Origin: Aplectana chamaeleonis | Taxonomy: Eukaryota > Nematoda > Chromadorea > Rhabditida > Cosmocercidae | Direction of reading: 5' to 3' | Length of the DNA stretch: 64,000 nucleotides | Assembly: GCA_029168955.1 (NCBI GenBank) | Contig: JAPDOI010000267.1 | Span: 744,001 to 808,000, forward strand | The notes under the pieces: model-generated | The model's input: the letters and a program-made list of their open reading frames with translations, nothing else | Told to the model about the DNA's origin: nothing | The model's database searches: none | Shown: positions 33,201 to 41,659 of the stretch, in pieces | How positions within the stretch are numbered: the first letter of the stretch is position 1 | Layout of the letters: every line of letters starts with the position of its first letter | Translations under genes and position numbers: made by a program

Positions 33201-33640
33201 TGAGAACGTGCGAATAGAGAGAGTTCAGATAACTTGTTGCGAAGGCCGTTGAGATTAATGTGAACAATGGAGAGGGGGCGGTTGGTAATTGAGGAATCAG
33301 AGTTGTTGGGGGCAGAGCATAGAACACAACGAAAGGATGAGTCATGATGCCTCACAGAACTGAGGCCCGAACAGGAGAAATGCACCCACCTTTGGCATCC
33401 GGAAGCACTGGACACTTGTTTTATGCCAGGTACCATCCTCGCCGCAGGTGGCACATGGATACTTCCGTGCTGGACCTGGATTCCTCTCGACGCTGGCTCT
33501 TTGTAATAAAATCCTCAGGAGAGCTGCGGCCGACCAGCACCTCTCCCATGACAAAACCCTCTTCTCCGGAGGGGTTGACGTCGGTTTGCACGGAGGCGAT
33601 CTTCTTTCCTCCACACTGCCACGGCACGAACGTACGACAT
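30227..33640 (-). pseudogene. E3 polyprotein (PHD, EN, RT), multiply frameshifted
   Basis: The minus-strand frames cover all domains. The 2A-like motif reads ASVERNPGP (Gly to Ser) near 33490. The PHD finger at about 33330-33480 has a frameshift between its Cys pairs. Endonuclease VQETKLSP is at about 33170, AGDFNAHS at about 32860 and SSDH at about 32640. RT spans 32436-31621, 31633-31313, 31371-31039 and 30982-30227, with YADD intact near 31290 and an intact CPDCGAPGH...H...C zinc motif near 30340. At least five frame changes separate the pieces. Confidence 0.85.
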
Positions 33641-33649
33641 CTCGGCAGT
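33577..33649 (-). ncRNA. HDV-like ribozyme candidate (E3)
   Basis: The 73-nt fold of E1 is conserved. The first base is A, turning the terminal G-U pair of P1 into A-U. P2, P3, P4 and the UGCAAAC joining segment are unchanged. The 5' end matches the target-duplication boundary to the base. Confidence 0.65.
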
Positions 33650-33933
33650 ACGACGTATTCCAAAGACGACACTTCCCTCAAGACCTTACTTGACCTACTG
33701 GAGTTGGATGACTCATGTAATCGTGATGCCGCCGATACAGAAACAAGTGATGAAGCGAATGAATGTTATCCAATTCCTCCAACCGTCGAGACACCTCAAA
33801 ATGGAGTACAGCCAGCGACGTTAATAAGATCAACCAGAATGAAGAAGCCGATTCAGATATATGATCCTTCTTATCTGTGATTGTATTGTAAACTGGCCAA
33901 GGTCGTAGAACTGCTATTGTTAGGCGCCTTCTA

Positions 33934-33943
33934 CTAGGGGAGG
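33934..33943 (+). promoter_or_regulatory. Polypurine tract before the LTR
   Basis: The purine run AGGGGAGG directly precedes TG at 33944, as plus-strand primer sites do in LTR retrotransposons. It lies about 50 bp after the stop codon of the pol remnant. Confidence 0.5.
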
Positions 33944-34099
33944 TGTAGTGTAAATGAAAACATGTTTACACTTTCTACTTGATTATGATAGCGGCTCTAT
34001 AAAAGACCGTTCATCTGAGTATGGTTCAGTTTGTGTCTTGCTGTCTACTGGCGAAGATCAATAAATCATCCAAGGCCACCTACTGCGGAAGATACAACA
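33944..34099 (+). mobile_element. 3' LTR of the Ty3/gypsy-like remnant
   Basis: The segment begins TGTAGTGTAAATG after a polypurine tract and ends TACAACA, or TACA at 34096, giving TGTA...TACA ends. It contains a TATA box (CTCTATAAAAGACCG, about 34010) and an AATAAA (about 34061) in the order expected for U3-R. It is only about 156 bp, short for an LTR. No 5' LTR lies in the window. Identification rests on layout. Confidence 0.5.
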
Positions 34100-34284
34100 G
34101 ATAATGTTATGTTATATAGGCTTTACCTAAGTGAAAACTTCTCATGAGCACAGGCAGGGGGGGGGGCGGTGATGCCCATTATTCGTCCCAGCCTACTGCG
34201 CGCTGCGCCTGCGGCGCGTGTCGACACGTCTCACTGGGGCGCGACAGCAGCTCCCCACATCTGACTCGAAGAGCCTTGAATTAT
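34100..34284. other. Short GC-rich spacer
   Basis: It contains a run of about ten G near 34158 and a GCGC-rich stretch. No feature was recognised. Confidence 0.3.
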
Positions 34285-36145
34285 GATTAGTTTAGTTTAG
34301 TTTAGTTTTATTACGACCACATGAGGCAATCGTCAAAAAAAGGCATACATAACAATACAACTACTAGAAAACTTGTAACAGATGCCAAGTATGTGAACAA
34401 ATACTATGAGAAAATGTGCAGTCGATAACAAGAAAAAACTAGGATAACTCGTAACAGTGAAGAAGTTTGGATGGACATCATACGCTTGAATTGAGCATAA
34501 GTCATATTAGTGGCTGGAGTACTTTTCGTGGCTTTGAGGAAGGCGCTGCCTGCTCTGAATGTGAACGATTTCGCGCGAATTGTGGTTTTCGGTCTAGACA
34601 ACGTGATCTTAAAATAGCTCCCTCTAGTAGTGGTTGTCGTAGTTTGGAAAAAGTTTTTTGGACGGAAGGCAGCTGATGGGTACAAAAGCTTGTAGACCAT
34701 GCATAAGTCAAACACTCGACGCCGGGATTCAAGTGAAGGCAGCCCCATGTACTTAATTCTAACAGCAGCCTTAGGAATACGGGAATACAAGAAACCTCCA
34801 ATTCTCACCATTAGTTTCTGCGTAAAGTTGTTTTGAACTTTTTCAATGGCGTGGATTTGTTTTATCTTGAACGGACAAAACACTGTTGTGCTCGATTCCA
34901 CTATAGGCCTTACATACGTTTTGTAAGCACGCAAGAGCACCGGTTTAGTTCTAATTGAAAGACCTTTAAAAATACCTAATTTCATACAAACCGTCTCGTG
35001 AGGGGAAAGGCAATTGCCTCTCATTAGCCCATGCCACCATGACATTTATAGCTTCCTGCACTATCCTTGCGTCTCTAGGTTCAGACAAAACCCTGTAAAC
35101 TTTTATATCATCAGCGTACATCTTACAAATTGTTCCAGTACTTTGAACGAGGGTGGGAATGTCGGCCGTGAAGATTTTAAAAAGCACTGGAGATAAAACC
35201 CCTCCTTGTGGTACACCACTTCTGACATGAGCGATATTTGAGAAGGATTGTCCTACCCTGACTTGAAATGTACGCTGGGCAAGGTAGTTCTCAATCCATT
35301 TTAGGAGGATTGGATGAAGCTCTAAACTCTTCAGTTTAGCCAAAAGTTTTGAATGCGATACTCGATCAAAAGCTTTTGCGAAATCAAAATAAATGATACC
35401 ACAAGAGCGCCGATTATCAAGTGCCGAAGTCCAGTCGTCCAAACATTCATTAAGATTTGTTTCCACTGAGCGTCCAGGCACAAAACCATGCTGACTACTA
35501 GAAATTACGTTGTTGGCTATTAAATGACAAAGAATATGCTCTTTGAGAACTTTTTCAAAACTACAAAATATTACTAACGTAATACTAACGGGCCGGTAAT
35601 TTGCAGGATCAGAAGCAGGTTGTTTTTTCACTATAGGGGGGGCAATAGAATGTTTCCAACGAGATGGATTTTGACTGTACATCAAAGAGAGATTAAAAAT
35701 GTAGGCAAGAGGACCACTAATGGAACAGCTACTTTTTGAATAAAAAAGAAGGGAATCAAATAAGAAGTAATCGATGAGGAGATTGTAAACTTTCTCGCCG
35801 TTGAACCAAGGAAATTGAGTCATGGGCTCAGCAATATTTGAGAAAACCTCTGGTACGTCTCCATCATCATTCTCAAACGTGCTGGCAAAATGTTCAGCTA
35901 ACATATTGGCCTTGTCAAAAGCCGACGACGCAATAGTTCCATTCTTTTGCAAACAGTCTATAAGCCCCTATCCTGGATTTTGGTATTCAAGTATTTATAA
36001 AAACTCTGCGGACTACCTCTGTCAACAATTTTCTTCTCAACGGATTCATTATACTTTTTCAGGTACTTCAAAAATTTCTGTGAAAAGCAATTATATTCTG
36101 ACCAGCAATTAGTGCGCCTTGCTTCATAAAACAAACAATCACGAT
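34285..36145 (-). mobile_element. CR1/L2-like non-LTR retrotransposon, 5'-truncated
   Basis: Minus-strand RT with a 3' microsatellite tail, (ACTAA)n on the sense strand at 34288-34310. Short-repeat tails rather than poly(A) are usual for CR1/L2 elements. The 5' end is cut at about 36145 and shows an inverted duplication of its last 52 bp. It is unrelated at sequence level to family E. No target duplication could be defined. Confidence 0.7.
34404..36140 (-). pseudogene. CR1/L2-like reverse transcriptase
   Basis: The main frame at 35952-34966 (328 codons) carries the RT core: QHGFVPGRS (154-162), YFDFAKAFD (188-196), SGVPQGGVLSP (245-255) and MYADDIK (278-284), so the catalytic Asp residues are present. 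A frameshift near 34990 leads to a second frame (35045-34404) with the thumb region and C-terminal tail. Upstream codons at about 35955-36140 continue the EN-RT linker behind a stop. The endonuclease is missing. It would have supplied RT for target-primed insertion; it is now a truncated, frameshifted copy. Confidence 0.75.
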
Positions 36146-36198
36146 GGGTGATTGTTTGTTTTATAAAGCAAGGCGCACTAATTTTTGATCAGAATATA
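36092..36198. repeat. 107-bp palindrome at the CR1/L2 copy's 5' end
   Basis: The arms (36092-36143 and 36147-36198) are inverted copies of about 52 bp with few mismatches. Both include TTAGTGCGCCTTGCTT or its inverse and ACAAACAATCAC or its inverse. The left arm is colinear with the element's coding sequence and the right arm is the same sequence flipped. Confidence 0.8.
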
Positions 36199-36199
36199 C

Positions 36200-36603
36200 C
36201 CTGATTGTTTTCATGTGAATGTCGAGGAGGAAGGGGAGAACTCCCGATCCGTTTCTCTGATTGTTTGTCTAACCCGCTCTGAGTTAGCCCTTGGGGTACA
36301 CCGTCAAATCGTGAATCGTGGTCTTTCGTATTCGTTAGCATTTTGGCATAAGCTAACGTGTTTATCGCTGCCTCGCATGCGAGGGCTTTCGCTCATTCGT
36401 AGTTATGTAAGCTATTCTGTTCGAATATATCTGAATTGAAGCTGCGGGACCGAGAGGTACCCTCTGTCTGTTCATCCCGGGTTCATAGTAAGTCATGGCG
36501 CTGTGATCGCGACATGAGATGTGCTGCCCACTTGTCAGCGCTGGAATTTTTCGCGGTCTCCTCCCTCCAACATAGAAACTTGTGCGGTCCCAGTTGGATC
36601 GCG
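36200..36603. other. Unassigned spacer between CR1/L2 copy and E4
   Basis: Short frames are present but none has a recognised domain. No repeat partner was found. Confidence 0.3.
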
Positions 36604-36645
36604 ATTGAGACCTTCTTCTTCTTTGCAGCCACATAGAGGGTTTTG

Positions 36646-38169
36646 TCATAGGCGGAGGAACTGGGCGACCAGTAGTGGATTCCTCCATAGGTCCATTGGT
36701 GTCAGCGTGGTAGGTCTCTCCGGACAGTTAAATAAATGTGCCGTATCATGGCCGACGGTACCGCGGTCCGGACACACATCAGATTTGCTGCTGTCAATCT
36801 TGCTGACATAAGACATTAGCATTGTAGAGTGACCACAGCGTAATGATGCGAGCGTGCATCTCGCCCTTCTTCCGAGTTGAGACTCTGAGGTGCAGATGGG
36901 GGGCGGTGTATCTCCTAGTATAGGATTTATGGCCGCCTTCATAAGATGACACCGTACGAACTTGGTGTGCTCCTCGCGCAAAAGACGAAGTCGTTCTTGT
37001 TGTGAGTCGTGCCATCTTTGCAAATTGACTTTGTTGGGAGCATCGGCGAATGGCTTCCTTATACTTCTCTCTCTCACGGGGTTCAGCACTCTCCACGAGG
37101 GGTGATTTGGTTGCTTTATAATGTTAATGCGGAGTTGCTGGGCCTGGAGCTGACAGTGCTCCTTCACTGGTAATAGACGGGTCTCAGCATGCAGGTGCTC
37201 GATTGGGGAACTCCTTGCACATCCGGTGGCGATACGGAGAGCAGCATTTTGTACTCGTTGCATCTTTGCCCAGGAGGATTCTGAGACGAGATGCTGCCAA
37301 ACCGGTGCGGCGTACTCCAGGGCGGGCTGAAGAATTGCCTTATACGTTGTGAGTGTAGTCTCCTTGCTGCTACCCCACGAAGTGCCGCCCAGGGCCCTGA
37401 GAACGTTGAGCTTAGCTTTAACGACTGCCTGCTTCTGCTCGGTATTCTTATGAAACTTGAGTGACGGATCGAGCACAAGACCGAGCAGCTTTGGAAAGCG
37501 AGCAGCAGACAATCGGTCTCCATCCCACACGACATCCGGATGAGCGCTGTGCTCGGATGGGTCCGTCGTGAGAACGGACACTGACGACTTGGCTGCAGAG
37601 ATCCTTAGCATCTTGCGGTCGAAAAAGCCCTTTAGTGTGATCAGGTACTCGTTGATCTTATTGGCGGCCACCTGTAAGTCCCTATCTCGACACATGATTG
37701 TTATGTCATCAGCATACGCGACGACCTTGATGTCCTGTGGAGGCTCAGGCATATCTTCGAGGTACAGACTGAAGAGGGCTGGCGATGGAACCCCGCCCTG
37801 AGGGACTCCAGCTGCCATAGGAATACTGTTGGAGACATGGTTCTGAAACATGACTCTTGCCCGCCGACCTTTAATAAAGGCCGATATCCAGCGCTTCTGC
37901 CAAGATGGTATTGACGACTCCAGTATGTTGCTTGACAGGACTCCAAGGTTAACCGTATCAAATGCCTTGGTGAGATCCAACGCAACAGCTGCAGTTCTCA
38001 ATGGCTTGTTAAAGTTGAACCCGTCGATAGCATAGCTGGTAATTTCTAGCAACGCCGTAGTTGTGGAATGAAGCCTTCTGAGCCCATGTTGAAACAACTG
38101 CTTCTCGTTTTGCTCCGCTAGATCCTTGACAATGAGCTTTTCGGCCACCTTGGCGAAAGGTGACATCAA
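36646..38169 (-). CDS. E4 3' half: reverse transcriptase core (507 aa open)
   Basis: This frame starts downstream of the E5 insertion, so it is a piece of a longer polyprotein. It carries LDLTKAFD (about 64-71), GVPQGGVPSP (about 121-130, with the usual Leu as Pro), YADD (152-155), thumb and C-terminal regions. The zinc motif is damaged: CPDR replaces CPDC. It cannot be expressed with its N-terminal domains because of the insertion. Confidence 0.8.
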   Translation of the reverse strand: MMSPFAKVAEKLIVKDLAEQNEKQLFQHGLRRLHSTTTALLEITSYAIDGFNFNKPLRTAAVALDLTKAFDTVNLGVLSSNILESSIPSWQKRWISAFIKGRRARVMFQNHVSNSIPMAAGVPQGGVPSPALFSLYLEDMPEPPQDIKVVAYADDITIMCRDRDLQVAANKINEYLITLKGFFDRKMLRISAAKSSVSVLTTDPSEHSAHPDVVWDGDRLSAARFPKLLGLVLDPSLKFHKNTEQKQAVVKAKLNVLRALGGTSWGSSKETTLTTYKAILQPALEYAAPVWQHLVSESSWAKMQRVQNAALRIATGCARSSPIEHLHAETRLLPVKEHCQLQAQQLRINIIKQPNHPSWRVLNPVRERSIRKPFADAPNKVNLQRWHDSQQERLRLLREEHTKFVRCHLMKAAINPILGDTPPPICTSESQLGRRARCTLASLRCGHSTMLMSYVSKIDSSKSDVCPDRGTVGHDTAHLFNCPERPTTLTPMDLWRNPLLVAQFLRL

Positions 38170-38194
38170 GCTAATAGGACGATATCCCTTTGCT

Positions 38195-38267
38195 GCTGCC
38201 GAGATGTCGTACGTTCACGCCGTGGCAGTGTGGAGGAAAGAAGATCACCTCTATGCAAACCGACGTC
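38195..38267 (+). ncRNA. HDV-like ribozyme candidate (E5)
   Basis: It has the E4 variant of the ribozyme, with the same P4 changes (CCUCUA facing UGGAGG) and L3 UUCACGC. All stems and the UGCAAAC segment with the candidate catalytic cytosine are kept. Confidence 0.65.
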
Positions 38268-39942
38268 ACCCCCTCCGCGAAGAGGGTTTTTGTCATGGGA
38301 GAGGTGCTGGCCGGCCGCAGCTCTCCTTCGGATTCTCCTACAAAGGGCCGGCGTGGAGAGGAATCCTGGACCCGCTCAGAAGTACCTATGCGCCACGTGC
38401 GGCAAGGATGTTACCAGGAGACATACCAGCGTCCAGTGCTCCGGATGCCAAAGGTGGGTGCATCTCTCCTGTTCGGGTCTCAGTTCTGTGAGGCATTATA
38501 ACTCTGCTTTTCGCTGTGTTTTATGCTCTTCACCTACCAACTCTGATTCCTCGTCCTCAAATCGCCCCCTTTCCATTGTACATATCAATCTCAACGGCCT
38601 TCGTACTAAACTTTCTGAGCTCTCTCTCTTCGCACGTACTTACCATCCAGACGTGATCATGGTTCAAGAAACCAAGCTCTCTCCATCCCTACCTATCCTC
38701 ATCCTAATATCCCGGGCTACACTGCCTTCCATGCTCCAAGGTCAGCTCTTGGCGGAGGAGTTTCAACCTTTGTTTTATCCTCTCCCCTCCCACCTCATAC
38801 CAAACACCCCACGGATGGTACTCTCGAGTACCTTCCAATCCATCTCCCTCTTAAAACACCCCTTTCTCTTTTCAACATATATATTCCCCCTACCACCTCA
38901 TGCCCCTCCTCCTACAATCCCATTCCTCTTCTCAAACAACTCAACGATTATTCCCTCTCATCATCAGTTGTTTTCGCGGGCGACTTTAATGCCCACACCT
39001 TCTGCTCGTCCCTTGGTTCTGATGCTAGAGGAGAAGAAGTCGAAGAATGGGCTGAGGAGTGCGACCTGGTCATCTTAAACGATGATCAGCCCACTCGTCT
39101 CCCTGCCAACGGCCGATCTTCTAGCCCAGACATAACTCTTATCTCGTCCAACCTTTCCAACGCTTGCTCATGGTCTACCTCAACAACATTGTCCTAGTGA
39201 TCATGTTCCCGTCTTTGTGCACATCGATCTCTCAAATTCTCTTGCTCCTTATTCTGGTGTTCGTCAACGTTCTTATCTCAATTTAGGCCAAGCAGACTGG
39301 TGCCTGTTCAGTGAGGATGCGCTACGCCTAGCGGCTGATTACCCGTGGAATGGCAATGTGCACCAGAAGGAGCATCACTTATCTGATGCAATTCGCAGGG
39401 CCATAAAGGCGGCTATCCCTGTTGGCCGAGTTAAGACGTTCTATCCAAACGTCACCAGAGAAATTCTTGAGAAAATCAGGACTAGAGATGCCAGAAGAGC
39501 AGTTGACCATCTAGACCCTGTCGTCGCTCAGCTGGATGGTGAGATCAGAAAAGATCTCGACCAGCACAAGAAAGAACAGTGGGAAAAATTCACAGAACAG
39601 TTGAATTTCAAGACGGACAGTGGAGCTACTTGGAAGGTTCTTCGGAAACTATCGGGAAAGAGCTCGCCAGCCACCATCTCCACTATTGAGTTCGGTAATA
39701 ACGTTTTCAAGTCAGGAAAGGAAGCCGCCTACTCTCTCGGTAAAAGTTTCTTTGTCACGAGTACAAGGCGAGGTCCGCAAAATAGAGTGACAGTAAGAGA
39801 GCTGTGCCGCCTCCCGCTCATGAGCACGGCCGATGCGTTCACTGTGGCGCAAGTAGAGAAGATTATAAAGCGACATGCGGAACTCCAAAGCTGTCGGTCC
39901 GGACGGCATTTGTCCTGCTGTACTGAAGAAACTCCCGACTGA
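38204..39942 (+). pseudogene. E5 5' part: leader, 2A, PHD, endonuclease, RT start
   Basis: The AUG at 38204 is followed by a frame change near 38275. The 2A-like motif GVERNPGP is intact in the frame 38230-39078. The PHD finger (about 38391-38525) reads C-SG-C in the middle and is otherwise complete. Endonuclease pieces lie in several frames: VQETKLSP at about 38660, AGDFNAHT at about 38976, then SDH at about 39200 with an upstream stop. 39217-39942 (241 codons) covers the EN-RT linker to VEKIIK, then shifts. It is colinear with E4 but independently damaged. Confidence 0.8.
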
Positions 39943-40103
39943 GATCCTTCCGCTCATCGTTGATATGATTAACACTTCGTTTAGCTCTTGCACTATTCCG
40001 CAAAACTGGAAGACAGCCAACGTCATCCCGTTGCCCAAGCCTGGGAAACCTCAGTCATCAGTAAAGGGATATCGTCCCATTAGCTTGATGTCACCTTGCC
40101 AAG

Positions 40104-41606
40104 GTGGCCGAAAAGCTCATTGTCAAGGATCTAGCGGAGCACAACGAGAAGCAGTTGTTTCAACATGGGTTCAGGAGGCTACATTCCACAACTACGGCGT
40201 TGCTAGAAATTACCAGCTATGCTATCGACGGGTTCAACTTTAACAAGCCATTGAGAACTGTAGCTGTTGCGTTGGATCTCACCAAGGCATTTGATACGGT
40301 TAACCTTGGAGTCCTGTCAAGCAACATTCTGGAGTCGTCAATACCATCTTGGCAGAAGCGCTGGATATCGGCCTTTATTAAAGGTCGGCGGGCAAGAGTC
40401 ATGTTTCAGAACCATGTCTCCAACAGTATTCCTATGGCAGCTGGAGTCCCTCAGGGCGGAGTTCTATCGCCAGCCCTCTTCAATCTGTACCTCGGAGATA
40501 TGCCTGAGCCTCCACAGGACATCAAGGTCGTCGCGTATGCCGATGACATAACAATCATGTGTCGAGATCGGGACTTACAGGTGGCCGCCAATAAGATCAA
40601 CGAGTACCTGATCACACTAAAGGGCTTTTTCGACCGCAAGATGCTAAGTATCTCTGCAGCCAAGTCGTCAGTGTCCGTTCTCACGACGGACCCATCCGAG
40701 CACAGCGCTCATCCGGATGTCGTGTGGGATGGAGACCGTTTGCCTGCTGCTCGCTTTCCAAAGCTGCTCGGTCTTGTGCTCGATCCGTCACTCAAGTTTC
40801 ATAAGAATACCGAGCAGAAGCAGGCAGTCGTTAAAGCTAAGCTCAACGTTCTCAGGGCCCTGGGCGGCACTTCGTGGGGTAGCAGCAAGGAGACTATACT
40901 CACAACGTATAAGGCAATTCTGCAGCCCGCCCTGGAGTACGCCGCACCGGTTTGGCAGCATCTCGTCTCAGAATCCTCCTGGACAAAGATGCAACGAGTA
41001 CAAAATGCTGCTCTCCGTATCGCCACCGGATGTGCAAGGAGTTCCCCAATCGAGCACCTGCATGCTGAGACCCGTCTATTACCAGTGAAGGAGCACTGTC
41101 AGCTCCAGGCCCAGCAATTCCGCATTAACATTATAAAGCAACCAAATCACCCGTCGTGGAGAGTGCTAAACCCCGTGAGAGAGAGAAGTATAAGAAAGCC
41201 ATTCGCCGATGCTCCAAACAAAGTCAATTTGCAAAGATGGCACGACTCACAGCAAGAACGACTCCGTCTTTTGCGCGAGGAGCACACCAAGTTCGTACGG
41301 TGTCATCTTGTGAAGGTGGCCATAAATCCTATACTAGGAGATATACCGCCCCCCGTCTGCACCTCAGAGTCTCAACTCGGAAGAAGGGCGAGATGCACGC
41401 TCGCATCATTACGCTGTGGTCACTCTACAATGCTAATGTCTTATGTCAGCAAGATTGACAGCAGCAAATCTGATGTGTGCCCGGACTGCGGTATCGTCGG
41501 CCATGATACCGCACATTTATTCAACTGTCCGGAGAGACCTACCACGCTGACACCAATGGACCTATGGACGAATCCACTACTGGTCGCCCAGTTCCTCCGC
41601 CTATGA
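40104..41606 (+). CDS. E5 reverse transcriptase core (500 aa open)
   Basis: Open from the RT fingers to the natural stop. Motifs are LDLTKAFD (58-65), GVPQGGVLSP (114-123) and YADD (145-148), with the thumb region and a complete C-terminal CPDCGIVGH...H...C zinc motif near residue 460. GPDGICPA lies just upstream in another frame (39890-39915), so frame changes near 39870 and 40095 separate it from the rest of the polyprotein. All RT catalytic residues are present. Confidence 0.85.
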   Translation: MAEKLIVKDLAEHNEKQLFQHGFRRLHSTTTALLEITSYAIDGFNFNKPLRTVAVALDLTKAFDTVNLGVLSSNILESSIPSWQKRWISAFIKGRRARVMFQNHVSNSIPMAAGVPQGGVLSPALFNLYLGDMPEPPQDIKVVAYADDITIMCRDRDLQVAANKINEYLITLKGFFDRKMLSISAAKSSVSVLTTDPSEHSAHPDVVWDGDRLPAARFPKLLGLVLDPSLKFHKNTEQKQAVVKAKLNVLRALGGTSWGSSKETILTTYKAILQPALEYAAPVWQHLVSESSWTKMQRVQNAALRIATGCARSSPIEHLHAETRLLPVKEHCQLQAQQFRINIIKQPNHPSWRVLNPVRERSIRKPFADAPNKVNLQRWHDSQQERLRLLREEHTKFVRCHLVKVAINPILGDIPPPVCTSESQLGRRARCTLASLRCGHSTMLMSYVSKIDSSKSDVCPDCGIVGHDTAHLFNCPERPTTLTPMDLWTNPLLVAQFLRL

Positions 41607-41659
41607 CAAAACCCTCTATGTGGCTGCAAAGAAGAAGAAGAAGAAGATATCCCTTTGCT

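Larger units (their letters stand above)
30190..33649 (-). mobile_element. Non-LTR retrotransposon E3
   Basis: Full length (3460 bp), minus strand. The 12-bp duplication ACGACGTATTCC flanks it at 30178-30189 and 33650-33661. The 5' end on the minus strand reads ACTGCCGAG instead of GCTGCCGAG; the A still pairs with U in P1 of the ribozyme. The (AAG)n tail is at 30190-30204 on this strand orientation. It is inserted in the C-terminal codons of an LTR-retrotransposon pol gene. It belongs to the E1/E7 subgroup. Confidence 0.9.
30070..33882 (+). pseudogene. Ty3/gypsy-like pol C-terminus, split by E3
   Basis: The plus-strand frame at about 30085-30189 ends a polyprotein with the integrase-tail pattern Y-x-V-x-I-N-G-R followed by HANQLRRS. 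This is usual at the C-end of Ty3/gypsy pol. It is cut by retrotransposon E3 and continues in the same frame at 33650-33882 with an acidic tail to a stop codon. A polypurine tract and an LTR-like segment follow. Everything upstream of about 30070 is missing, so it is a 5'-truncated remnant. Confidence 0.6.
38195..41645 (+). mobile_element. Non-LTR retrotransposon E5, inserted in E4
   Basis: Full length (3451 bp), plus strand, in opposite orientation to its host copy. The 14-bp duplication GATATCCCTTTGCT lies at 38181-38194 and 41646-41659; the first G may belong to the tail. The 5' end GCTGCCGAG starts right after the duplication. The tail is (AAG)n. It is the youngest insertion at this locus since it interrupts E4. 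Confidence 0.92.
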
